Origin: CAYVOV01 sp964453525
GTDB taxonomy: Bacteria; Chloroflexota; Dehalococcoidia; Dehalococcoidales; UBA2162
Length of the DNA stretch: 64,000 bases
Reading direction: 5' to 3'
NCBI GenBank assembly: GCA_964453525.1
Contig: CAYVOV010000009.1
Location: 76,220 to 140,219 of the forward strand
This document shows, in pieces, positions 17,112 through 24,854 of this stretch. The position numbers and the translations under genes are program-made. The notes under the pieces were generated by a model. That model was not told the DNA's origin, searched no databases, and worked only from the letters and a program-made list of their open reading frames with translations. Numbering within the stretch: position 1 is the first letter of the stretch; each line of letters begins with the position of its first letter.

Positions 17112-17543
17112 TCCGAGTCCGTCCGGAACGTAGCCGCGCAGGATATACATACGCTGGGCGGCACCGTAGTCGGCATACAGTCCCACGCCGATACCTGCAA
17201 TCGGCAACCGCTCAAATATCCGTTTCTCGGCCTCATCCACCAGAGCAGTGGCAATTCCGCGGCGCCGGAAATCAGGCAGGACTCTCAGGTCGTTTATCTC
17301 CGGTATACCTTTCTCAGCGAACGGCGGATAGTCCGACTGCCACTTGATAGTTACGTAACCGGTAAAATCACCATCAGCGTAGGCGGCAAGAACGGTTCGT
17401 CCTCCTCTGTCCTGCTCAGCCAGAAAACGTTCCAAAAAGGATGCCGGAACATCCCAGACAGTATTGTCAAACGCCGCAGTGACACCGGGGATATCCTGAG
17501 CTTCGAGTAGCTTTATGTTAATATTCATGTACTTTTCATTCAT
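17013..17543 (-). CDS. GNAT family N-acetyltransferase
   Basis: A 176-residue protein with one GNAT domain. The acetyl-CoA-binding motif A is NDLRVLPDFRRRGIATALV (R/Q-x-x-G-x-G/A loop), preceded by beta strands with GYVTIKWQSDYPP. The substrate is unknown. The C-terminal tail (KPGQEVTVDDDLVLYFTK) resembles that seen in uncharacterised GNATs. Two in-frame ATGs near the start (17543 and 17528) are both possible; neither has a strong Shine-Dalgarno. Confidence 0.85.
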   Translation of the reverse strand: MNEKYMNINIKLLEAQDIPGVTAAFDNTVWDVPASFLERFLAEQDRGGRTVLAAYADGDFTGYVTIKWQSDYPPFAEKGIPEINDLRVLPDFRRRGIATALVDEAEKRIFERLPIAGIGVGLYADYGAAQRMYILRGYVPDGLGLFCKGQHVKPGQEVTVDDDLVLYFTKERGREI

Positions 17544-17615
17544 TGTCCGGTGTTGATACTTGCGCTTTATAATAACATCTTATAACATAACATCAGGCGT
17601 GTATCTATTACAATA

Positions 17616-17755
17616 AGGAGAGTGAAGAAGGGCGAAACTCCTCCACCAAGACCAATCTCCCCTTTTTTTAAAGGGGGATTTATAAAAAATCCCTCTCAGT
17701 CTCCTTCAGGATGAATCCCTTTACGAAAGGGAGAGGTACAAAAGGAATTTTATGG
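17616..17755. repeat. Dispersed intergenic hairpin repeat, family A copy 3 (diverged)
   Basis: Same module order as the copies at 517-660 and 4803-4980: AAGACCAATCTCCCC, a CCCCTTTTTTT/AAAGGGGG hairpin, then CTTTACGAAAGGGAGAGG. The middle TTCGACAGGCTCAGGG part is replaced by a diverged sequence. It fills most of the gap before hisI. Confidence 0.7.
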
Positions 17756-17812
17756 GCTGATAAACATTGAGTTTCAAGATGGGTAAAGCCTTCTATAAAG
17801 AGGAACGAAAAG

Positions 17813-18133
17813 ATGGATGACATAATATTCGACGAAAAAGGGCTTGTCCCGGCGGTTATTCAGGATATTGATACCGGCGAGGTTTTAATGCTTGGCTTTA
17901 TGAATAAAGAAGCGCTTGATAAAACACTGTCCGGTGAAGATGTATGGTTTTACAGTCGCAGTCGCCAGGAACTCTGGCACAAAGGTGAGACATCGGGAAA
18001 TTACATCAAGGTGCGTGAGGTATGGAAAAACTGCGAGGATAATACCATCCTTGTGAAGGCCAAACCCACCGGCCCGGTATGCCACACCGGAAATAAGACC
18101 TGCTACTTCCGGCGGATAGACAGCAAAGAGTAG
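17813..18133 (+). CDS. hisI: Phosphoribosyl-AMP cyclohydrolase
   Basis: A 106-residue stand-alone HisI without a fused HisE domain. It opens the purine ring of phosphoribosyl-AMP in histidine synthesis. Conserved zinc and active-site residues are in WFYSRSRQELWHKGETSGN, the NCEDNTILVKA segment, and GPVCHTGNKTCYF (Cys and His ligands). A short AGAGGAACG sequence upstream of the ATG serves as Shine-Dalgarno. It is convergent with the yqhQ-like gene. Confidence 0.96.
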   Translation: MDDIIFDEKGLVPAVIQDIDTGEVLMLGFMNKEALDKTLSGEDVWFYSRSRQELWHKGETSGNYIKVREVWKNCEDNTILVKAKPTGPVCHTGNKTCYFRRIDSKE

Positions 18134-18144
18134 CTGATTAAATA

Positions 18145-19050
18145 TCAGTCGGAGCGTCCAATTATTTCTTCCGTCTGCTCTGCTTCCTCCGTGCCCTCAA
18201 TGTCCATTACCCCTTTCAGAGCTGAAAGAGCAACATCCAGCTGGCTGTCATCGGGTTCTCTCGTCGTCAAAGATTGCAGCCATAGTCCGGGGGCGGAAGT
18301 AATCCTGACCAGTATATTGTCAGCATGCCGCCCGCTGAAATAAATGATTTCATAACCGATGGCGGCGATTACAGGGATAAGGACAATCCGTGAAAGTACC
18401 ATCAACCATGCCGCGTGCAGACCGACCAGGGAAAAAACAATAATCGATATGATTACCACAACGAATATGAAGCTGGTGCCGCAGCGGACATGCGCCGTAC
18501 TGTGTCTTTTGATTTTCTCTAGTTCCAGTGGCACATCCGCTTCATAGGCGTTTACCGTCTTATGTTCGGCACCGTGGTAGGAAAAAACTCGCCTTATATC
18601 CGGTACAAACGACATTGCAAAAAGGTAAATAATGAAAATAGCCACGCGGATAAGACCGTCCACCAGGTTGAATAGCAGGGATGACTCGATATTGAGAAGC
18701 CTGGTAAGAAACAGGGGCACCAGGAAGAACAGGACGACGGAGAAGGCGAGAGAAAAAAATACTACCAGCCAGGCAAGTTTCCCTGAAATCTCTTCCTCTT
18801 CTTCTTCAAGAGATATGTTTGCCGAGTAAAGCAGTGTCTTTATGCCGAGAACCAGGTTCTCAATCATGAAAATAATACCCCGTAAAAAAGGTGCTTTTCT
18901 CACCCAGCCGGTATAAATGGTGGGTAGTGACTGTGTCTCAACCGTTATTTCACCACTGGGGCGGCGTACTGCAATGGCCATGGTGTCTCGTCCTCTCATC
19001 ATTACACCTTCTATTACTGCCTGTCCGCCGTAGTAAAACTTTTTACTCAA
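18145..19050 (-). CDS. DUF1385 integral membrane protein (YqhQ-like)
   Basis: About 301 residues. The N-terminus YYGGQAVIEGVMMRG is the family signature. There are several hydrophobic segments (about residues 95-125, 130-155, 200-225, 230-250) and the motif YHGAEHKTVNAYE in the middle. The frame extends to a TTG at 19071, but TTG at 19050 lies 6 bases after GGGGGAG and gives the common start SKKFYYGG. Molecular function is unknown. The location behind rpmE is common in Chloroflexota and Firmicutes, where the family often neighbours prmC/prfA. Confidence 0.9.
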   Translation of the reverse strand: MSKKFYYGGQAVIEGVMMRGRDTMAIAVRRPSGEITVETQSLPTIYTGWVRKAPFLRGIIFMIENLVLGIKTLLYSANISLEEEEEEISGKLAWLVVFFSLAFSVVLFFLVPLFLTRLLNIESSLLFNLVDGLIRVAIFIIYLFAMSFVPDIRRVFSYHGAEHKTVNAYEADVPLELEKIKRHSTAHVRCGTSFIFVVVIISIIVFSLVGLHAAWLMVLSRIVLIPVIAAIGYEIIYFSGRHADNILVRITSAPGLWLQSLTTREPDDSQLDVALSALKGVMDIEGTEEAEQTEEIIGRSD

Positions 19051-19065
19051 GATTGACTCCCCCGA

Positions 19066-19098
19066 CAACAAAACGGAGCGGCGTTGCCAAACCGCTCC
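19066..19098 (-). terminator. Rho-independent terminator after rpmE
   Basis: GGAGCGG (19075-19081) pairs with CCGCTCC (19092-19098), loop of 10 bases. On the minus strand the stem is followed by GTTTTGTT. It lies between rpmE and yqhQ, so it may attenuate the downstream gene. Confidence 0.6.
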
Positions 19099-19131
19099 TG
19101 CCTATTTATTTATGTTCTTCTGTGGTCCGCC

Positions 19132-19338
19132 TTAGTTTTCCAGCTTGTAGCGCCGCTTGAACCTCTCCACCCGTCCCGTTGTGTCCATCATCTTACGCTC
19201 GCCAGTGAAGAATGGATGGCACTGACTGCAGACCTCAACCTTCATTTCTTTCTTTGTGGCGCCGACAGTAAAACTGTTCCCGCAGGCGCAAATTACTTTT
19301 GCATCTTTATAATATGTGGGATGAATTTTTTCCTTCAT
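19132..19338 (-). CDS. rpmE: 50S ribosomal protein L31
   Basis: A 68-residue zinc-type L31: MKEKIHPTYY start, CAC and CSQC cysteine pairs that bind zinc, and FFTGERKMMDTTGRVERF, a near-universal stretch. It follows rpmA by 6 bases in the rplU-rpmA-rpmE operon. Confidence 0.97.
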   Translation of the reverse strand: MKEKIHPTYYKDAKVICACGNSFTVGATKKEMKVEVCSQCHPFFTGERKMMDTTGRVERFKRRYKLEN

Positions 19339-19344
19339 AATTGT

Positions 19345-19599
19345 TCAGCCAGTGTAGACGCTGACCTTTCTCCTGTTATTACCCGCCGGCTCAAATTTAA
19401 CGATGCCATCAATCAGGGCATAGAGGGTGTAGTCCCTGCCAACACCCACATTATTTCCGGGATGAATTCGCGTACCCCGCTGCCGGACAAGTATTGTCCC
19501 GGCATTTACATTCTCCCCGGCATACCTCTTAACGCCGAGCCGTTTCGACTGGCTGTCCCGGCCATTTTTTGTACGACCGCCACCCTTCTTATGTGCCAC
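19345..19599 (-). CDS. rpmA: 50S ribosomal protein L27
   Basis: An 84-residue L27: MAHKKGGGRTKNGRDS start and the VRQRGTRIHPGNNVGVGRD core. There is no N-terminal leader extension of the kind cleaved in Firmicutes, so it starts directly with MAHKK. Its start overlaps the end of rplU by 11 bases, so the two are translationally coupled. Confidence 0.97.
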   Translation of the reverse strand: MAHKKGGGRTKNGRDSQSKRLGVKRYAGENVNAGTILVRQRGTRIHPGNNVGVGRDYTLYALIDGIVKFEPAGNNRRKVSVYTG

Positions 19600-19972
19600 T
19601 TTCCTTCACCTCTTTTTTACGTGACCTTGCCTTCTTTGCCGGCCCTTTCTGCACAGCCTCCGGTCCGATTATTTTGTCAATTGATAATCTTGTATAAAGC
19701 TGGCGGTGTCCCGTCTTCTTCCTGTAACGCACCTTGGGTTTATACTTGAAAACGATAACTTTTTTACCTTTTCCGTTTCCCTGCGAGGTAGCGAGTACCT
19801 TTGCCCCTTCGATGGTTGGATTACCCACGGTCATGTTATCGTCATCGGCAATGAGTAATACTTTATCGAACTCGAAGGTATTACCCTCAATTACATCAAG
19901 ACGTTCTACATCAATAACCTGGCCGGAAGTTACCTTATACTGCTTGCCGCCGGTTTCAATAATTGCGTAAAT
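19589..19972 (-). CDS. rplU: 50S ribosomal protein L21, with apparent AUU start codon
   Basis: Ribosomal protein L21 with an extended basic C-terminus (127 residues, against about 103 in E. coli; tail KKARSRKKEVKESGT). The first ATG in frame (19834) would remove 46 residues, including the universally conserved YAIIETGGKQYKV. Upstream of that region the only codons before the in-frame stop are AAT, ATT, TCT, TTT, GGA, GGG, AAT, AAA, ATT. A strong GGAGGG lies 6 bases before the last ATT, which is followed directly by YAIIETGGKQY, exactly where L21 should begin. I place the start at this AUU (19970-19972), a start codon known from E. coli infC and pcnB. Confidence 0.93.
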   Translation of the reverse strand: MYAIIETGGKQYKVTSGQVIDVERLDVIEGNTFEFDKVLLIADDDNMTVGNPTIEGAKVLATSQGNGKGKKVIVFKYKPKVRYRKKTGHRQLYTRLSIDKIIGPEAVQKGPAKKARSRKKEVKESGT

Positions 19973-20068
19973 TTTATTCCCTCCAAAAGAAATATTCTAT
20001 CAGTTGCTACGGCTGAGTGTCAAGCGTGTGTGACATTGGTTCTATTTGCATTTGGCTGTTTTTCTTTA

Positions 20069-20170
20069 CCTCACCCCTTGCCCCTCTCCGGCCCGAACCA
20101 TTGAAAATTGTTGAAAAGCATTTAAGGCCGGAGAGGGGAGAAATATAGAGAGGGATAAAGGGGGTGACAA
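20069..20170. repeat. Nested inverted-repeat element, family B copy 1
   Basis: CCCCTCTCCGGCC (20081-20093) pairs perfectly with GGCCGGAGAGGGG (20126-20138), enclosed by TCACCCC (20071-20077) pairing with GGGGTGA (20161-20167). A second copy lies at 34113-34200 with a compensatory stem change. The rest of the 380-base gap between rplU and the tubulin gene holds only promoter sequence. Confidence 0.75.
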
Positions 20171-20296
20171 ATTTATACCAAACAAAACCGAACAGTATAG
20201 TAGATGTTTGAGGAATCCTTGGAGTACAAAAGGATTTTTATATATGGTCAAAGGTATCATTTATTATAAGTGAGAGAGTGAGTTGTTGATTTTTTA

Positions 20297-20326
20297 TTGA
20301 CATTGTTACATAAGTGTGCATAAAAT
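20297..20326 (+). promoter_or_regulatory. Sigma-70-type promoter of the CetZ-like gene
   Basis: TTGACA (20297-20302) and TAAAAT (20321-20326) with an 18-base spacer. The leader would be about 20 bases and carries GAGGTG at 20344-20349, five bases before the ATG. Confidence 0.7.
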
Positions 20327-20353
20327 GACGTAAAGTTATTGCCGAGGTGAAAA

Positions 20354-21529
20354 ATGAAATTAGTAGTTATAGGTCTGGGGCAGTGCGGAGGCAGGATTGC
20401 CGATGAATTTGCCCGACTGAATAAAAAAGCCATGAGCCAGCGTGGTATCGAGATAGTAACGGGCTGCTTTGCCGTTAATACCGATGCTGCTGACTTGAGC
20501 GGACTGACAAGTGTCAGACGTGATTACCAGCACAGAATCATCATCGGCGGTCGGAAGACTGGCGGTCACGGCGTTGGTAAAATCAACGAACTGGGCGCTG
20601 AGATTGCCAGAGATGACGCTGATAAAGTAATCGATGCTATCAGAACGACGAAGCGGTTCTATGAGACAGACGCTTTCCTGCTGATAGCCAGTTCCGGCGG
20701 CGGTACCGGCTCCGGTTCGCTACCGGTGATGACACAGCACGTTAAGGAGCGCTACTCCGATAAACCGGTCTACGCTGCCATCGTTCTTCCTTTTGAACAC
20801 GAGGAAACAACAGAAGAAAGAACGGTATATAACACCGCCACCTGTCTCAAGTCCACCTACTCGGTGGCTGACGCGGTATTCCTGATTGATAATCAGAGGT
20901 ATATCAGGAAGGACTCCTCACTAAGTAACAATCTTCAGAAAATAAACGCCCTTATTGCCGAGCCGTTCTATGGAATCCTCTGTGCCGGTGAAGAGAAGAA
21001 ACCGAAGTACATTGGGGCCAAGCTTCTCGATGCCGGCGATATCATGCAGACGGTAGTTGGCTGGACGGTACTTGGTTACGGCTCTTCACAGTTGCCATTA
21101 CTCAGGCTGCCGGGTGAGCGAACCCGCGATTTCAGGAAAAAAGGAAGCGAGACACAGAAAGGTATCATGGCGATGGATGCGGCAATAAGTGAATTATCAC
21201 TTTACTGTAATCCTGAGGACGCCAGGAGGGCCTTATATCTGATATCAGCTCCGTCACGGGAAATGAATGTTGACCTGGTTAAAGAACTTGGCGATTACCT
21301 GAGAAGCATCGCCCCGAACGCCATTATCAGGAACGGTGACTATCCCAGGCAGAGAGGGGTGCTTGATGTCAGCGTAATCCTGTCTGAGCTCAGTGATGTC
21401 GAGAAAATCAGGGGCTACTATACAAGGTCGACCACCCTTATCCCGGCAATGAAGAGGCGGCAGGAAGAAACCGTGGTCAAGCTCAAAGAAATCGAAGACA
21501 CCTCAAAGGATGTCCCTTCGTTGCTGTAA
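20354..21529 (+). CDS. CetZ/FtsZ-like tubulin-superfamily GTPase
   Basis: A 391-residue tubulin-superfamily protein. The N-terminal nucleotide loop is IGLGQCGGRIADEF, the glycine-rich tubulin signature GGGTGSG is at residues 115-121, and VNTDAADL is at 41-48. The stretch GHGVGKINELGAEIARDD and the start MKLVVIGLGQCGG resemble archaeal CetZ more than canonical FtsZ, and the C-terminus lacks an FtsZ-type conserved tail. CetZ proteins form filaments that influence cell shape in haloarchaea; the role here is unknown. The gene is monocistronic, with its own promoter and a strong terminator. It is not likely to be the organism's division FtsZ, as no division genes are nearby. The CetZ assignment is by eye. 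Confidence 0.82.
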   Translation: MKLVVIGLGQCGGRIADEFARLNKKAMSQRGIEIVTGCFAVNTDAADLSGLTSVRRDYQHRIIIGGRKTGGHGVGKINELGAEIARDDADKVIDAIRTTKRFYETDAFLLIASSGGGTGSGSLPVMTQHVKERYSDKPVYAAIVLPFEHEETTEERTVYNTATCLKSTYSVADAVFLIDNQRYIRKDSSLSNNLQKINALIAEPFYGILCAGEEKKPKYIGAKLLDAGDIMQTVVGWTVLGYGSSQLPLLRLPGERTRDFRKKGSETQKGIMAMDAAISELSLYCNPEDARRALYLISAPSREMNVDLVKELGDYLRSIAPNAIIRNGDYPRQRGVLDVSVILSELSDVEKIRGYYTRSTTLIPAMKRRQEETVVKLKEIEDTSKDVPSLL

Positions 21530-21550
21530 CTCGTATCATATTAAGCTGCT

Positions 21551-21590
21551 AGCCGGCTTTGCATAAGTATGCAAAGCCGGCTTTTTCTTT
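21551..21590 (+). terminator. Strong rho-independent terminator after the tubulin gene
   Basis: A perfect 14-bp stem (21551-21564 with 21569-21582), AAGT loop, followed by a T-rich tract to 21590. Confidence 0.93.
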
Positions 21591-21772
21591 TCTGAATAAA
21601 TGAAATGATATCTCTGATATTTATCCTTTGTTCCTGAATAATGATTATTTATTACATATCCTTACCCCCTTAGGTTCACCAGTTAACAAGTAACGCGAGC
21701 AGCAGAGTTTGAGAGGGTTATATAATGGATGATAAACAGGTAAGATTGAGATGAAAAACGCTAAAATTCTCT

Positions 21773-21801
21773 TTGGCAACAGGCATTTAATGGGGTATAA
21801 T
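21773..21801 (+). promoter_or_regulatory. dnaX promoter
   Basis: TTGGCA (21773-21778), 17-base spacer, perfect TATAAT (21796-21801). The predicted start point is about 8 bases before the dnaX ATG, giving a nearly leaderless message without a clear Shine-Dalgarno. Confidence 0.7.
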
Positions 21802-21815
21802 GGTGGCGAAAGAAA

Positions 21816-23495
21816 ATGACATCTCAGGTCTTTTATAGAAAATGGCGTTCCCAGACTTTGGCTGAAATAGTGGGGCAGGAAGCTGTTACGCGGACACTCC
21901 ATAACGCTCTTACCAGTGGAAGGATATCGCACGCCTATCTTTTCTGCGGTCCCCGGGGAACGGGAAAGACAAGCACCGCCCGCATCCTGGCTAAAGCGGT
22001 AAACTGCCTTACAAATGGTAACGGTGAACCCTGTAATAGCTGCGAGATGTGCCAGGCGATAACCGAGGTAAGAGCCCTTGACGTTATTGAAATTGACGCC
22101 GCCAGCAATACCGGGGTGGAAGATATAAGAAGCCTGCGCGAGAAGGTAAACTATGCTCCCAACCAGGCGCGCTACAAGGTCTATATAATTGACGAAGTCC
22201 ATATGCTGAGTAACAGCGCCTCCAATGCTCTACTCAAGACTCTTGAAGAGCCGCCCCAGCATGTTATTTTTATCCTGGCTACTACCGAAGCTCATAAAAT
22301 ACTGCCCACGATAATGTCTCGGTGCCAGCGTTTCGATTTCCGGCGTATACCTCTGGCAGACGTGATTTCAAGATTGACCTATATCTGCCAGCAGGAAGGC
22401 ATCAGAATAGAGCCTGAAGCCCTGCAGCTAATTGCCAGGAGTGCCACCGGCAGCCTGCGGGATGCGGAAAACATACTGGAAAGGTTGACTACATACTATG
22501 GCTCTGAAATCGGGCTTCAGCAGGTACAGGCTAATCTGGGTATTACCGGAGACTGGCGGGCCAGGGAGCTGGTTAAGCAGATAATCAGCAAGGATGTTTC
22601 CGCCGGAATCACAACAATAAACAGTGTCAACAGCGATGGCCTGGACTTGAAGCAGTTTAACCGGGAGCTCGTGGAATACCTCAGAAGCCTGCTGTTGATA
22701 AAGACTGGCTCTGAGGATGCTGTCGACCTCTCTGCCGATGATATCGCCGAACTGAAAAGTCTTGCCTCCGGCGCAACACTTGAGCAGATACTGCAGGCGA
22801 CCAGGCTCTTCGGGCAGCTGGAACTCGGTTTTGACAACTATCCCACTCTGCCGCTGGAGATGGCGCTGGTCGACTGCGCCCTCGGCGTGGATAGTGAAAA
22901 AAGTCCTGCCGCTGGCAGGGAATACGAAAAGCCTCGTTTTCAGAAAGACACTGTGTCGCCTCCGGCACAATCCCCATCAAAACAACCCGCAGAGAAACAG
23001 CCCGAAGCAGAATCCAGTCCGGAGGTTATACCTGCGCCGGAACCGGTAACTTCTGTGTCCGAACCTGAAGTAGCAGAGCCTGAACCGGCAATATCCGAAG
23101 AAGAACTGGCAGCGGCGGTACCGAAACCTAAGCCGGTAACGAATTCGGTCGGTGCAACGCCTCTGGAAGCCAATGGTACTATCGAACAGCTTAGAATGAA
23201 CTGGAAAAAGGTAATCGAGCTGGCGCCGAAGGATACACAAAAGACGACGGCTATGGCAATTCTGCGTAGTGCTGGTGTTACGCCGGTGACAATTGAAAAT
23301 GAGACTGTTTCACTGGCTTTCAGATACCCGCTTATTAAGGAACAGATTGAAAAGGCGGAAAACCAGAAGGTAGCGGAGAGAATAATCAGCAATTTCTTGG
23401 GTTATCCCTGCCGGGTTAAATGCGTTCTTGAAGATAATCACCTGCTGAAAGAAGCGTTAAAGATAGGCAAACATATTGATACGGAGGAGAAATGA
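21816..23495 (+). CDS. dnaX: DNA polymerase III subunit gamma/tau
   Basis: A 559-residue clamp-loader ATPase. It begins FYRKWRSQTLAEIVGQE. Walker A is GPRGTGKTSTAR (about residues 45-56), the zinc-binding cysteines are in CLTNGNGEPCNSCEMC, and IDEVHMLSNSASNALL is the Walker B/sensor region. From about residue 360 a Pro/Glu-rich linker leads to a C-terminal tau-like domain that would bind the polymerase alpha subunit. At residue 360 there is an A6 run followed at once by a CCTGCC/GGCAGG hairpin, a possible site for making a short gamma form. The stop overlaps the ybaB start by four bases. Confidence 0.96.
   Translation: MTSQVFYRKWRSQTLAEIVGQEAVTRTLHNALTSGRISHAYLFCGPRGTGKTSTARILAKAVNCLTNGNGEPCNSCEMCQAITEVRALDVIEIDAASNTGVEDIRSLREKVNYAPNQARYKVYIIDEVHMLSNSASNALLKTLEEPPQHVIFILATTEAHKILPTIMSRCQRFDFRRIPLADVISRLTYICQQEGIRIEPEALQLIARSATGSLRDAENILERLTTYYGSEIGLQQVQANLGITGDWRARELVKQIISKDVSAGITTINSVNSDGLDLKQFNRELVEYLRSLLLIKTGSEDAVDLSADDIAELKSLASGATLEQILQATRLFGQLELGFDNYPTLPLEMALVDCALGVDSEKSPAAGREYEKPRFQKDTVSPPAQSPSKQPAEKQPEAESSPEVIPAPEPVTSVSEPEVAEPEPAISEEELAAAVPKPKPVTNSVGATPLEANGTIEQLRMNWKKVIELAPKDTQKTTAMAILRSAGVTPVTIENETVSLAFRYPLIKEQIEKAENQKVAERIISNFLGYPCRVKCVLEDNHLLKEALKIGKHIDTEEK
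22897..22919 (+). other. Possible slippage site with hairpin in dnaX
   Basis: An A6 run (22897-22902) is followed two bases later by a perfect 6-bp hairpin (22905-22910 with 22914-22919, 3-base loop). It lies where the ATPase domains end and the linker begins, the place where gamma is produced by frameshifting or slippage in other bacteria. The zero-frame codons (GAA AAA AGT) do not form the classic A-AAA-AAG heptamer, so slippage by polymerase would be more likely than ribosomal -1 shifting. Confidence 0.3.
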
Positions 23496-23797
23496 ATTTT
23501 GACATGCTGAAGCAGGCCCAGCAGCTTAAATCGAAGCTTGACAAAGCTCAAAAAGAACTGGGCAAAACGGTTATTGAAGCTGAATCGGGCAAAGGGGCGG
23601 TTAAAGTTACAGTAAACGGCCAGCAGAAAATACTCTCCATAAAAATATCTCCGGAAGTTATGGATCCTGATAAGCCGGAGGAGCTTGAGAAGCTGATAAT
23701 GAAGGCGATAACCGAAGCCAATGATAAATCCCAGAAGCTGGCTGCCAGAGAATTGAAAGGACTGACCGGCGGTTTAAAGATACCCGGACTCACCTGA
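23492..23797 (+). CDS. YbaB/EbfC nucleoid-associated protein
   Basis: A 101-residue YbaB family protein, a small dimeric DNA-binding protein. The pattern is an N-terminal helix (MLKQAQQLKSKLDKAQKELG), a central sheet with VKVTVNGQQKILSIKISPEV, and a C-terminal helix. It overlaps dnaX by four bases and precedes recR, the widely conserved dnaX-ybaB-recR operon. Confidence 0.96.
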   Translation: MNFDMLKQAQQLKSKLDKAQKELGKTVIEAESGKGAVKVTVNGQQKILSIKISPEVMDPDKPEELEKLIMKAITEANDKSQKLAARELKGLTGGLKIPGLT

Positions 23798-23826
23798 GGC
23801 AGGGGATAGTCCCTGGAGAAACAATA

Positions 23827-24438
23827 TTGAATGAAAACGTTTCACCAAATGCCGAACCGATAAACAGGCTTGTTCAGGAGCTCAATAAACTGCCGGGAAT
23901 TGGACCGAAGAGCGCCCAGCGCCTTGCCTTCTACCTGCTTCGTGCTCCTGAAGAGTATGCTGGCCTACTGGCGGAGGCTATAATTTCTGTAAAGCGGCAG
24001 ATTAGCCTCTGCTCAATTTGCTACAACGTTACCGACTCCGACCCCTGCCGGATTTGCCGCAACGATGAGCGCGACCGGACAAAGGTCTGCATTGTCGAGC
24101 AGCCACAGGATATTCTTGCCCTTGAACACACCCGGTTTTACAAAGGACTCTATCACGTGCTTCACGGGGCTATCTCGCCCACTGAAGGTGTGGGGACTGA
24201 TGATATCAGGATAAAGGAGCTGCTGGAACGACTCAAGGACAGTCAGGTGGAAGAAGTGATACTGGCTACCAACACGAACCTCGAGGGAGAGCAGACCGCC
24301 ATGTACCTGAACCGCCTGATTTCACCACTGGGCATCAAGGTTACCCGTCTTGCTCGCGGACTCCCCTTCGGTACGGAGCTTGAATACGCCGATGACGTTA
24401 CCCTCACCCGCGCTCTCGAAGGCAGGTCGGAGTTTTAA
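23827..24438 (+). CDS. recR: Recombination protein RecR
   Basis: A 203-residue protein of the RecFOR pathway. It has an N-terminal helix-hairpin-helix (NKLPGIGPKSAQRLAFYLL), a Cys4 zinc finger (C62, C65, C74, C77), and a Toprim domain starting at VCIVEQPQDILALE. The start is a TTG with CTGGAGA upstream. The partner recO lies at 27.8 kb in the same orientation. Confidence 0.96.
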   Translation: MNENVSPNAEPINRLVQELNKLPGIGPKSAQRLAFYLLRAPEEYAGLLAEAIISVKRQISLCSICYNVTDSDPCRICRNDERDRTKVCIVEQPQDILALEHTRFYKGLYHVLHGAISPTEGVGTDDIRIKELLERLKDSQVEEVILATNTNLEGEQTAMYLNRLISPLGIKVTRLARGLPFGTELEYADDVTLTRALEGRSEF

Positions 24439-24599
24439 CCTTCCCAGATATTTTAAAAGGGAAATGTGAGTATTAATCCACTTTCTAGTAGAATAATTTA
24501 ACCTAGTGGAATATCCAAAGGCAGGTTGAACTCGAATAGTTGTACAAGGATATGCATGGGTGAATCCCTGGGCAAGCAAGTTCCGGCACAGCGGGAAGT

Positions 24600-24835
24600 C
24601 TAAGAGGGGCTCCGCCCCCTCTTCTATGGCTATTTCTTCCTTCCCCTTGAGAAGGGGCCTTGCCTCAAAAGTCATTCTGGAGTCCGCCTCTGGCGGACGA
24701 AGAATCTCAGGGTGGGGAGTCAAGGTAATCCCCTCCTCCCTGAGACCCTTCGCTACGCTCCAGGGTGACAGGAACACACGACTTTTAGGGCAAGACTTTG
24801 GGAAGGGGAAGGGGGATACAGGGGGATAGGGTTCT
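24600..24835. repeat. Long intergenic repeat (~220 bp), family C, inverted partner of 58574-58796
   Basis: It contains an AAGAGGGG/CCCCTCTT hairpin, the GATTCTTCGTCCGCCAGAGG unit (seen here on the reverse strand), the CCCTTCGCTACGCTCCAGGG unit, and CTTTTAGGGCAAGACTTTG. Read on the opposite strand, these occur in the same order at 58574-58796. The preceding 24439-24599 shows no gene. Confidence 0.85.
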
Positions 24836-24854
24836 ATAAATTAGGGGAGGCGAA

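Noticed and set aside
19084..19749. 221-codon open frame on the plus strand
   Set aside because: It lies antisense to rpmE, rpmA and rplU, whose protein sequences are unmistakable; the translation has no recognisable features.
21645..22202. 185-codon minus-strand frame across the dnaX promoter
   Set aside because: It overlaps the dnaX ATPase domain and promoter in antisense and shows no motif.
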